Made by a program: the position numbers and the translations under genes
Assembly: GCF_000009765.2 (NCBI RefSeq)
Contig: NC_003155.5
Location: 1,736,001 to 1,800,000 of the forward strand
Direction of reading: 5' to 3'
Origin: Streptomyces avermitilis MA-4680 = NBRC 14893
GTDB lineage: Bacteria; Actinomycetota; Actinomycetes; Streptomycetales; Streptomycetaceae
Length of the DNA stretch: 64,000 nucleotides
Notes under the pieces: generated by a model
Told to the model about the DNA's origin: nothing
The model's input: the letters and a program-made list of their open reading frames with translations, nothing else
The model's database searches: none
Shown here: one piece after another, positions 54,135 to 61,841 of the stretch
How positions within the stretch are numbered: the first letter of the stretch is position 1
Layout: every line of letters begins with the position of its first letter

Positions 54135-55654
54135 CGCGGCTCCACCGGGGAGCCCAGCAGGCGCCGCTCGTCCCACCACGGCGGTGTCTCGTCCTCGACG
54201 GGGCTCAGCTCCACCAGGGTGACCTCGTGGCGGGCGAGGGTGAGGCCGAGGTCGGCGCGGAAGTCCTCGACGGGGAGGCGCAGATGGCTGCGGGCGGGTT
54301 CGGCGGCCTCGTGCAGCAGATCGATCTGGTGGGGCCGGGGCGAGCGCGGGCCGCCCATGTGCCGCCACGCGGTCCACGCGTTGCCGTGCTCCTCGTCCAC
54401 GGTGGAGCGCCGGACGAAGGCGGCGCCGCGCGGCCTCCTGCCCACGGGCACGGACAGCCGCAGGGTGTGCCGGTCCGGGCCCGGTGTGCGGCCGGTCTCG
54501 TCGACGGGCGCCCAGGCCAGTACGGTGACCCGACCGTCGGGGTGGCGGGTGACGAGATGGTCGTCGCCGCGCTCCAGCAGTTCCTCCCCCATCCGGGCCA
54601 TGAACGCGTACAGGTGGTACGTGGGCTTCTTGACCTGGCGGTGGGTGAGCAGCCCGAAACCGCCGTGGAACAGCGCGGTGGGCACACCGGACTCCTCGAA
54701 CATGTCACTGAACGTCCAGTACGAGAACGAGTCCGCGTGGTCGCCGCCCGCCGCGAGTACGGGCGCCAGGTAGGCGGCGTGGAACGCGGTGTCGTGGATC
54801 GGATTGTCCGGACGGTAGGAGGAGTTGAACTCGGTGATGTGGACCGGGAGTTCGGTGTATCTCGTGCCCTTGAGCTGCTCGCGCGGCCGGGCGAACTGGT
54901 CGAGCAGCCGCCGCGCCGGGGCGAGGGTCTGGTACGCGCCGAAGGGCACCGGCCGGGCCGGTCCCGAGGTGTACGCGTGCCGCGACACGAAGTCGACCGG
55001 GACCTCGCGGCGCTCCGCGAACTCGGCAAACCGGAGCAGCCACTCGTCGGCGCCGGGCGAGATCGCCGGGCCGCCCACCTGGAGGGAGGCGTCCACGTCC
55101 TTCACCGTGCGCGCGGTCACCTCGTACAGGCGGTGGTACTCGGCCTCGTCGGCCCCTTGCCAGAAGTCGGTGAGGTTCGGCTCGTTCCACACCTCGATCG
55201 GCCAGGTGCGCACCTCCTCGATGCCGTAGCGGTCGACGAGGTGCGTGAGCGTCGCCCGCACGAGCCGCGCCCACTCGTCGTACGAGCGGGGCGGGGTGAC
55301 ATTGCCGCGCCACCAGAAGACCGTCTGGTCGCCGCTCGCCAACTCCGTGGGCATGAAGCCGAGTTCGAGGAAGGGGCGGACATGCAGACCCAGGTAGGCG
55401 TCGACGACCTGATCGACGTAGGTGAACGAGTGGTGCACACGCCGCGCCCCCTCGTACGCGTACGGCCGGTACACGCCCATGCCGTCGGACAGCAGCCCGT
55501 GCCCCCGGATGTACCGGAAGCCGATCTCGCGCTGGAGCAGCGCGAGGGAGTCCTGGTAGTCGCGGCGCAGGGCCAGTTCGATGCGGCCCGTGCCGACGCA
55601 GGCGCGCCAGGCGTCGGAGAGCCGTCCGGTCGCCTCGGCGGGGACGCTGATCAC
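54131..55654 (-). CDS. Beta-xylosidase-type glycoside hydrolase, family GH39
   Basis: The GTG at 55654 overlaps the binding-protein stop and gives 507 residues. The acid/base is E158 (VWNEPNLTDFW) and the nucleophile E275 (HITEFNSSY), spaced as in GH39 beta-xylosidases (about E160 and E277). The barrel segments FRYIRGHGLLSDGMGVYRPY and YFLELGF-like HVRPFLELGFMPTEL fit. It would remove xylose from the non-reducing end of intracellular xylo-oligosaccharides. There is no signal peptide. Confidence 0.92.
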   Translation of the reverse strand: MISVPAEATGRLSDAWRACVGTGRIELALRRDYQDSLALLQREIGFRYIRGHGLLSDGMGVYRPYAYEGARRVHHSFTYVDQVVDAYLGLHVRPFLELGFMPTELASGDQTVFWWRGNVTPPRSYDEWARLVRATLTHLVDRYGIEEVRTWPIEVWNEPNLTDFWQGADEAEYHRLYEVTARTVKDVDASLQVGGPAISPGADEWLLRFAEFAERREVPVDFVSRHAYTSGPARPVPFGAYQTLAPARRLLDQFARPREQLKGTRYTELPVHITEFNSSYRPDNPIHDTAFHAAYLAPVLAAGGDHADSFSYWTFSDMFEESGVPTALFHGGFGLLTHRQVKKPTYHLYAFMARMGEELLERGDDHLVTRHPDGRVTVLAWAPVDETGRTPGPDRHTLRLSVPVGRRPRGAAFVRRSTVDEEHGNAWTAWRHMGGPRSPRPHQIDLLHEAAEPARSHLRLPVEDFRADLGLTLARHEVTLVELSPVEDETPPWWDERRLLGSPVEPR

Positions 55655-57300
55655 CCGTGCTCCTTCTTGAAGCGCTCGTACGCCGTGTTGTGCAGGTCGA
55701 TGTACCGCTGCATGTTCTTGGCCTTGAGTTCGGCGAGGTAGGCGTCCCATTCGCTCATCGGGCGCTTGCCGAGGGCGAACTTCAGTGTGTTCTGCGTGAC
55801 GTGGTCCTTGAGCGGCGTGTCCCAAAGCGTCGCCTGCTCCTGCTCGTCGGCCTTCAGCGGGTGGGCCGGGTCGACCGGGAGGAGCTTGCGTCCCGCCATG
55901 GCGTCCTGGAACGCCTTCTCGTCCGGGGAGAACGAGGAGGACACCAGGGCCCAGGAGCCGCCGTAGGCGAACTCGCCGTTGGTGAACCCGTAGTCCTTCT
56001 GCAGGTCCTTCGGCGCGGAGGGGTCGGAGCCCATGTAGCTGATGCCGTCCGCGACCTTGTAGCGGCCCGCTCCCGAGCTGGTGTAGGTGACGCCCTCGAC
56101 GCCGTACTTGGCGAACTCCTGTCCGCCGTCCGAGTACCACAGCCAGTCCACGAACTGCATCATGGCGACGAAGCTGTCGCCCTCGGCGGCCCTGCCGGCG
56201 ACCATCAGGCCGTTCTCCAGGCGGCTGCCCACGATCACCTCGCCGGTCGGGCCGATCGGCACCGGGATCATCTCGATGGTCGCGCCCTTGACCTGTTTAC
56301 CCAGGTTGTAGCGGTAGTTCTGCACCAGTTCCTGCGGGTTGGCGCTGATGACGAAGGACTTCCCGGACAGCAGCTTCCGCACCGCGTCGTCGTCGGACTG
56401 GGTGAAGCTCTCGGGGTCCATCAGCTTCTCGGCGACGAGCTTGCGCAGGTACTCGAGCATCTGCCGGTACTCGTCCGTCGCCCCGGTGAAGACGTACTTC
56501 CGTGCCTTGGTGTCCCAGGCGGTGTTGGCGTAGCTCCAGCCGGCCTTCGTGCCGAACGCCGGTCCCAGGTAGTTGAGGAGCGCGCCGCCCGGTGTGGGCT
56601 GGCCCCAGCGGTCGGAGAACGGATAGACGTCCGGGTACGCGGCCTTGAGCGCCTTCAGCACGTCGTAGACCTGATCCCAGGTGGTCGGCAGGTCGAGGCC
56701 GTGCTTCTTCAGGACGTCCGTACGGAAGGAGAGCGAGTAGCCGGACTTGACCTTCTCGTGCAGGCCGGGCAGGACGTAGTAGTTGCCGTCGGCCTGCCGG
56801 ATGCTGTCCAGGTCGCCCTCGAGTCCCCACTTCTCGACCTTCGCCCGGAAGTTCGGCATGAGCCTGACGTACTCGCTGACCGGCAGGATGGCCCCGGAGG
56901 ACACGAACGCGGTCTCCTGGCCCGGGTACGTCTTGGGGATCAGTAACGGCGCGTCGCCCGCGCCGATGAGCAGGCTTCGCTTCTTGTCGTAGTCGCTGGC
57001 GGGGACCGAGGTCGGCTTGAGGGTGACGCCGGTTCGCTCGGTGACCTCCTTCCAGAACAGCCAGTCGCGCTTCATCGGGTAGGTCGGCATGTCGTTGTGC
57101 AGGATCGTGAAGGTGAGCGCCTTGGTGGCCTTGAACTGGTCCCCCGCCCCGTAGTTCTTCATCGCGCCGGCCCGCTTCTTGGAGAGGTCCTTCGTGTCCG
57201 CCTCCCCGTCGCCGCTGCCGCAGCCCGTCAGGGCGGCGAGGCCCGCGAACCCGGCCACGGCGAGCAGGCCTCTGCGGGACAGCTGTCCGGTGTTCTTCAC
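55651..57300 (-). CDS. LplA-type oligosaccharide-binding lipoprotein with Tat-like signal
   Basis: The GTG at 57300 follows GGGAGT and gives 549 residues, longer than CUT1 binding proteins and typical of LplA. The signal has a twin-arginine motif (LSRRGLLAV) and a lipobox LTGC with cysteine 27, so it is probably exported folded by Tat and anchored. The mature part begins with a Lys-rich linker and has VSSGAILPVSEYVRLMPNFR and ANPQELVQNYRYNLGKQV. Homologues bind aldouronic acids or rhamnogalacturonan pieces. It overlaps the GH39 start. Confidence 0.9.
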   Translation of the reverse strand: MKNTGQLSRRGLLAVAGFAGLAALTGCGSGDGEADTKDLSKKRAGAMKNYGAGDQFKATKALTFTILHNDMPTYPMKRDWLFWKEVTERTGVTLKPTSVPASDYDKKRSLLIGAGDAPLLIPKTYPGQETAFVSSGAILPVSEYVRLMPNFRAKVEKWGLEGDLDSIRQADGNYYVLPGLHEKVKSGYSLSFRTDVLKKHGLDLPTTWDQVYDVLKALKAAYPDVYPFSDRWGQPTPGGALLNYLGPAFGTKAGWSYANTAWDTKARKYVFTGATDEYRQMLEYLRKLVAEKLMDPESFTQSDDDAVRKLLSGKSFVISANPQELVQNYRYNLGKQVKGATIEMIPVPIGPTGEVIVGSRLENGLMVAGRAAEGDSFVAMMQFVDWLWYSDGGQEFAKYGVEGVTYTSSGAGRYKVADGISYMGSDPSAPKDLQKDYGFTNGEFAYGGSWALVSSSFSPDEKAFQDAMAGRKLLPVDPAHPLKADEQEQATLWDTPLKDHVTQNTLKFALGKRPMSEWDAYLAELKAKNMQRYIDLHNTAYERFKKEHG

Positions 57301-57335
57301 GGATGACTCCCTTGTTTCCGTAGTTCGGAGCGCGG

Positions 57336-58259
57336 TCAGCCCTTGACGGCGCCGAGCGTCACGCCGGAGACGAAGTAGCGCTGGACGAACGGGTACACGA
57401 GGAGGATCGGCAGCGCGGTGAGCACGATCGTCACCGACTGGATGTTCGCCGCGACCTGGGTGAGCTGTTCCAGGTCCGCCCCGGCGTTCTCGCCGCCGGT
57501 CGCGCCCGCGATGAGGTTGCGCAGATAGACCGTGACCGGCATCTCCTCGGCCCTGTCCAGGTACAGGAAGGCCCCGAACCAGGAGTTCCAGAACGACACC
57601 GAGTAGAAGAGCACCATCGTTGCGATGACCGCCTTGGACAGCGGCAGCACGATCCGCAGCAGGATGCCGTAGGTGCTGAGGCCGTCGATCTGCGCGGCCT
57701 CCTCCAGCTCGGTCGGCAGGCTCTCGAAGAACGCCTTCATCACCAGGAGGTTGAAGACGCTGATCGCGTTCGGGATCACCATCGCCCACAGCGTGTTCTT
57801 CATGCCGAGGCCGGTGATCAGTACGTAGTTCGGGATCAGGCCGCCGGAGAAGAACATGGTGAACACGGCGACGCCGACGAGCGCGCCGCGGCCCTTGAGG
57901 TGCGGTTTGGCCAGCACGTAGGCGTAGCAGGTGGTGAGCACCATGGCGATGGCGGTGGCGACCACGGTGTACAGGACCGTGTTGCCGTAGTTCCGCCAGA
58001 ACATCCCGTCCTTGAGGACGATCTTGTAGGTGGTGAGGTTGAAGCCCTCGGGGAGCAGGTTCACCTGGCCGGCCCGGATGCGGTCCTCGGCGCTGAACGA
58101 GCGGGCGACGATGTTGACGAACGGGTAGAGCGTGACGGCCACGACGCCGGTCAGGATCAGCCCGTTGACCGCCTGGAAGACGCGGTGGCCGCGGGACGGC
58201 CGGCCGGCCGAGAGACGCGGGCGGGCAGGGCGGCGCGGGCGCCCGTCGGAGAGGGTCAC
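57336..58259 (-). CDS. LplC/YtcP-type ABC transporter permease
   Basis: A GTG overlapping the stop of the first permease gives 307 residues (a further GTG is next to it). About six membrane segments are visible (ILTGVVAVTLYPFVNIVARS at the start) and the EAA loop is LEEAAQIDGLSTYGILLRIV. It ends VSGVTLGAVKG, the conserved end of this class. It forms a CUT-type channel with the LplB-like permease; the ATPase is not encoded here. Confidence 0.9.
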   Translation of the reverse strand: MTLSDGRPRRPARPRLSAGRPSRGHRVFQAVNGLILTGVVAVTLYPFVNIVARSFSAEDRIRAGQVNLLPEGFNLTTYKIVLKDGMFWRNYGNTVLYTVVATAIAMVLTTCYAYVLAKPHLKGRGALVGVAVFTMFFSGGLIPNYVLITGLGMKNTLWAMVIPNAISVFNLLVMKAFFESLPTELEEAAQIDGLSTYGILLRIVLPLSKAVIATMVLFYSVSFWNSWFGAFLYLDRAEEMPVTVYLRNLIAGATGGENAGADLEQLTQVAANIQSVTIVLTALPILLVYPFVQRYFVSGVTLGAVKG

Positions 58260-59254
58260 CACAGGCTGGTCCCCACTGTGCGGCGCGAGAGCTGGTTGGC
58301 GGAGAAGATCAGGACCAGGCCGATGACCGCTTCGAACAGGCCGATGGCCGCGGCGTAGCTGAAGCTGTTGGACTCGACGCCGGTGCGGTAGAGGTACGTG
58401 GAGATCACGTCGGCGGTGGGATACGTCAGCGGGTTGTAGAGGAGCAGGACCTTCTCGAAGCCGACGGCCATGAACGTGCCGATGTTGAGGATCAGCAGCG
58501 TGATCATGGTGGGGCGGATGCCGGGCAGGGCGACGTGCCAGATCTGCTTCCAGCGGCCCGCTCCGTCGATGCGCGCGGCCTCGTACAGGTCCTCGTCGAT
58601 GGTGGTGAGGGCGGCGAGGTAGAGGATGGTGCCCCAGCCCGCGGTCTGCCAGATCTCCGAGCCGACGTAGACCGCGCGGAACCAGTCGGGCTCCTGAAGG
58701 AACCTGACGGGCGCCTGGCCGAACGCCTTCAGGGCATGGTTGACCGGGCCGTCGGTGGCGAGCATCTGCATGGTGACGCCCGCGACGATCACGATGGACA
58801 GGAAGTGCGGAAGGTACGACACCGACTGCACGAAACGTTTCAGCGCACGGGTGCGGACCTCGTTGAGCAACAGCGCCAGCACGATCGGCACCGGGAAGCA
58901 GAACACCAGGGTCAGCGCGCCCAGCCACATCGTGTTGGTGAACACCTGCCAGAACGTCGGATCGGTCAGGAACATGCGCACATAGCGCAGGCCGACCCAC
59001 CGCTCGCCCAGCATGGAGCCGCCCGGTTCGAAGCGACGGAAGGCGATGGCGTTGCCGATCATCGGCAGATAGCGGAACACCAGCAGGAACAGCAGCGGCA
59101 GCACGACCAGCGAATACAGCTGCCAGTCACGGCGCAGCGCCTGCCGCCAGGTGCGGCGGGGTGCGGGCCGCCGGCGCGGCCGGGGTGCAGTGTGCTCGGA
59201 CGGCGATGGATTCCGCGCGCCGGGCGTGGGGTCCACAGCGGTGGGGCTGGTCAT
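58256..59254 (-). CDS. LplB-type ABC transporter permease
   Basis: The 332-residue protein starts with a Pro/Arg-rich cytoplasmic segment and then about six membrane segments (LYSLVVLPLLFLLVFRYLPM first). The EAA loop is YEAARIDGAGRWKQIWHVAL, and MIGNAIAFRRFEPG is typical of LplB. It is the first gene of the six-gene operon lplB-lplC-lplA-GH39-yesL-GH42. A regulatory region with repeated motifs lies upstream. Confidence 0.92.
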   Translation of the reverse strand: MTSPTAVDPTPGARNPSPSEHTAPRPRRRPAPRRTWRQALRRDWQLYSLVVLPLLFLLVFRYLPMIGNAIAFRRFEPGGSMLGERWVGLRYVRMFLTDPTFWQVFTNTMWLGALTLVFCFPVPIVLALLLNEVRTRALKRFVQSVSYLPHFLSIVIVAGVTMQMLATDGPVNHALKAFGQAPVRFLQEPDWFRAVYVGSEIWQTAGWGTILYLAALTTIDEDLYEAARIDGAGRWKQIWHVALPGIRPTMITLLILNIGTFMAVGFEKVLLLYNPLTYPTADVISTYLYRTGVESNSFSYAAAIGLFEAVIGLVLIFSANQLSRRTVGTSLW

Positions 59255-59325
59255 GCTCGGGCCTCCCGTGGCGAGAGCAGGGAAAGGCAGTGCACGTCCG
59301 ACGAGGCCCGTCCGTATGAACGCGG

Positions 59326-59516
59326 CCGATAAGTTCCATAAAAATTCCGGTAACGCAGCGGCAACCTAGGGGCGCCTGATGTCGCTGTCAATGGATGCCG
59401 CACGATGTGGAATTGGGGCAGCATGGGCGTTTGAACGCTCCAACACCTAGGTACGACACCTGAGTTCACCTGTCAGCGTCTACCGATAATTTCCGGCCTT
59501 CCACCGTAACTATCGG
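59326..59516. promoter_or_regulatory. Repeated CCGATAA-TTCC motif, candidate operator of the hemicellulose locus
   Basis: In the 298-base divergent gap the motif CCGATAAGTTCC occurs at 59326-59337 and CCGATAATTTCC at 59483-59494. Each is followed within about 8-20 bases by TTCC and GGTAAC or CGTAAC (59345-59354 and 59499-59510). A third, inverted copy (TATCGG, 59511-59516) closes the second one as CCGATA ... TATCGG. One copy lies near the operon promoter and the other just before the CE7 gene, as expected for a common regulator of both transcripts. The regulator gene is not in the window. Confidence 0.6.
59336..59364 (-). promoter_or_regulatory. Candidate promoter of the lplB operon
   Basis: On the minus strand TTGCCG (59364-59359), a 17-base spacer and TTATGG (59341-59336) resemble a weak sigma-70-type promoter. 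The proposed operator copy (59326-59337) overlaps the -10 end, which would allow repression. Confidence 0.3.
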
Positions 59517-59552
59517 ACGGCCCGGGCCGTCCCCGACCGCTTGCGAGGTGCC

Positions 59553-60542
59553 GTGCCCGCATTCGATCTACCACCGGCCGAACTGGAGAACCACCGCCCC
59601 GCCCCCCACGAGCCCGCCGATTTCGACGCCTTCTGGCAGGCCACCCTGAAGGAGTCCGGGCAGGCCGAGCCGGTCCTGTCCGTGCGGCCGTTCGACAGCG
59701 GCCTGCGGCTGGTCGAGACCTGGGACGTGACCTTCCGCGGCTTCGCCGGCGACCCGGTGCGCGCCTGGTACACCCGGCCCGCCGAAGCCCCGCGACCGCT
59801 GCCGGCCGTCGTCGAGTACGCGGGGTACGGACGCGGGCGCGGACTCCCGCACGAGCGGCTCACCTGGGCGGCCGCCGGGTACGCCCATCTCCTCATGGAC
59901 AACCGGGGCCAGGGCGACCAGTACGGGTGCGGCGGCGACACCCCCGACCCGCACGCCACGGCACCGAGCGGCCCGGGTCCGGCCGTACGCGGACTGCTGG
60001 ACCCGCGCGACTACCACTACCGGCGCCTGATCACCGACGCGGTGCGCGCCGTCGCCGCCCTGCGCGCGCTGCCGGGGGTGGACGGCTCACGGGTGGCGGC
60101 GGTCGGCAACAGCCAGGGCGGGGGACTCGCTCTCGCCGTCGCCGGGCTCGTCCCCGACCTCGCGGCCGTACTGGTCAGCGCGCCCTTCCTGTGCGGCATC
60201 CGGCGCGCCCTCGAACTCACCGACGCCGCCCCGTACGGTGAGATCACCGCCTATCTCGCCGTGCACCGCGGCGCCGAGGCGGCTGCGTATCGCACCCTCT
60301 CCTACGTCGAGGGCGTCTCCTTCGCCCGGCGCGCGACCGCCCCCGCGCACTTCGGGATCGGTCTGCGCGACACGGTCTGCCCGCCGAGCGGCGCCTACGC
60401 CGCGTACAACCGCTACGCCGAACTCACCGGCCACGACCCCTTGAAGGAGATCCACCCCTACCCGTTCAACCAGCACGAAGGCGGCGACGCCGTCCATGTG
60501 CGCCGCCAACTCACTTGGCTCGACGGCATCCTGGGCGGCTGA
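59553..60542 (+). CDS. Acetyl xylan esterase family CE7 (AXE1)
   Basis: The GTG giving VPAFDLPP follows a CGAGG site; a TTG four codons earlier is the alternative. The 329-residue protein has the CE7 pattern: MDNRGQGDQ, RLITDAVRAVAALRAL, nucleophile S187 (GNSQGG), D273 (GLRDTVCPP) and H308 (NQHEGG). These enzymes deacetylate short xylo-oligosaccharides and cephalosporin C, inside the cell. It is divergent from the importer operon and completes the acetyl-glucuronoxylan pathway. Confidence 0.92.
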   Translation: MPAFDLPPAELENHRPAPHEPADFDAFWQATLKESGQAEPVLSVRPFDSGLRLVETWDVTFRGFAGDPVRAWYTRPAEAPRPLPAVVEYAGYGRGRGLPHERLTWAAAGYAHLLMDNRGQGDQYGCGGDTPDPHATAPSGPGPAVRGLLDPRDYHYRRLITDAVRAVAALRALPGVDGSRVAAVGNSQGGGLALAVAGLVPDLAAVLVSAPFLCGIRRALELTDAAPYGEITAYLAVHRGAEAAAYRTLSYVEGVSFARRATAPAHFGIGLRDTVCPPSGAYAAYNRYAELTGHDPLKEIHPYPFNQHEGGDAVHVRRQLTWLDGILGG

Positions 60543-60586
60543 CGAGGGGCGGCCGACTGTGCGCGGCACCCGCCGCCGCGCCGCGG

Positions 60587-61810
60587 TCACCCGATCCGCG
60601 GCAGGCCCTCGACGCGTTCGTCCAGGAGGGCGGAGTAGTTGGCGCACATCTTGTCGACGTACGTGTCGAGGTTGAACTGGCGCTCCACGTGTCTGCGCCC
60701 CTCTCGCCCCAGCCGCTTCGACAAGGCCGGGTCGAGGAGCAGTCGGCGTACCCGGTCACTGAGCTGTTCCAGGTCGCCCGGGGTCACCACGTACCCGGTC
60801 CGGTCGTGCAGGACGGCCTCCGGCAGACCGCCGGTCGCGGTGACCACGACGGGACGCCCGGCGGACATCGCCTCCAGCGGCGCCAGCCCCAGGGGCTCGG
60901 GATAGTCCGAGGGGTAGACGACGACGTGGGCACGCGCGTAGAGCCGTGGCATCAGTTCCTTGGGGGTCGGGACCAGGTCCACGTGGGGGCGCAGTCCCAG
61001 GCCGTCGATCAACCGGTTGAGACGGTCGAGGAACCCCTGCTGCTCCTCGTGCCAGTCGACGACCTCCTGAGGACTTGTCAGCACAAGCCGTACGCTCAGG
61101 CCGGTCCGCCTGAGTGTGTCGAGCATGCGGACAGCCAGCTCGGCGCCTTTGTTGGGGATGAGACGAGCGGGCAGGAGCACGGTGTGGGGGCCGTCGCTCC
61201 GCGGGGGCGGCAGACTCCGGAACCTGTCGGTGGCGATCCCCAGATAGGTGCGCCGGGCCCGGATGCCGAGATGAGTGCGGCAGGCGAACGCGAGGTAGTC
61301 GGACACCACGTAGTGGCCGTCCCAGGAACGGCAGAACTGCGCTGTCCACGGATCCTCGGGCCAGACGCTGTGGTACGTGTGCAACAAGGTCGTACCGCTC
61401 TGTTCCCGAAGCCGGTTGAGGGCGAGGGCGGGGACCGGCGAGAAGTGATGCAGGTTGTGCCCGTGCACGATTCGGATGTCGCGCGCGTCCACGACCCGGG
61501 CGAGCCACTCGTGGAGTTCGGCCGCCCGACGCTGTTCGACCGGCGTCAGCCACCTTCCCGTGCGGCTGTTCTCACCCAGGGCGGCATGGTGGTACTCCGC
61601 GAGCCGCAGCAGCGGATGTGTGAGGATCTCGACCCGGTCGACGGGCTGCGGCCGGGCCTCACCGGTCAGCAGGGTCACCTGGTATCCCCGGCGGGTCAGC
61701 CGGCCGGCGTAGTCGGCGAGATGTGACTCGACACCCCCGACCGTAGGGGGAAAGGCCCAGTGCACGAGGGCGATGGAACGCCGCGATTCCGATGGCCTGC
61801 CGCGTACCAC
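60587..61810 (-). CDS. Glycosyltransferase family 4 protein
   Basis: The GTG at 61810 follows a GGGAG site and gives 407 residues. GT4 features: an N-terminal PPTVGGVESHLADYAGRL, PARLIPNKGAELAVRML and the donor-binding EX7E motif in SDYPEPLGLAPLEAMSAGRP. It transfers a sugar from an activated donor. It lies 31 bases after the glycogen-debranching-type gene on the same strand, so the two form an operon. The acceptor is unknown. Confidence 0.88.
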   Translation of the reverse strand: MVRGRPSESRRSIALVHWAFPPTVGGVESHLADYAGRLTRRGYQVTLLTGEARPQPVDRVEILTHPLLRLAEYHHAALGENSRTGRWLTPVEQRRAAELHEWLARVVDARDIRIVHGHNLHHFSPVPALALNRLREQSGTTLLHTYHSVWPEDPWTAQFCRSWDGHYVVSDYLAFACRTHLGIRARRTYLGIATDRFRSLPPPRSDGPHTVLLPARLIPNKGAELAVRMLDTLRRTGLSVRLVLTSPQEVVDWHEEQQGFLDRLNRLIDGLGLRPHVDLVPTPKELMPRLYARAHVVVYPSDYPEPLGLAPLEAMSAGRPVVVTATGGLPEAVLHDRTGYVVTPGDLEQLSDRVRRLLLDPALSKRLGREGRRHVERQFNLDTYVDKMCANYSALLDERVEGLPRIG

Positions 61811-61841
61811 GTGTCTCCCTCTCGTCGGGGACCGCTGTGCG

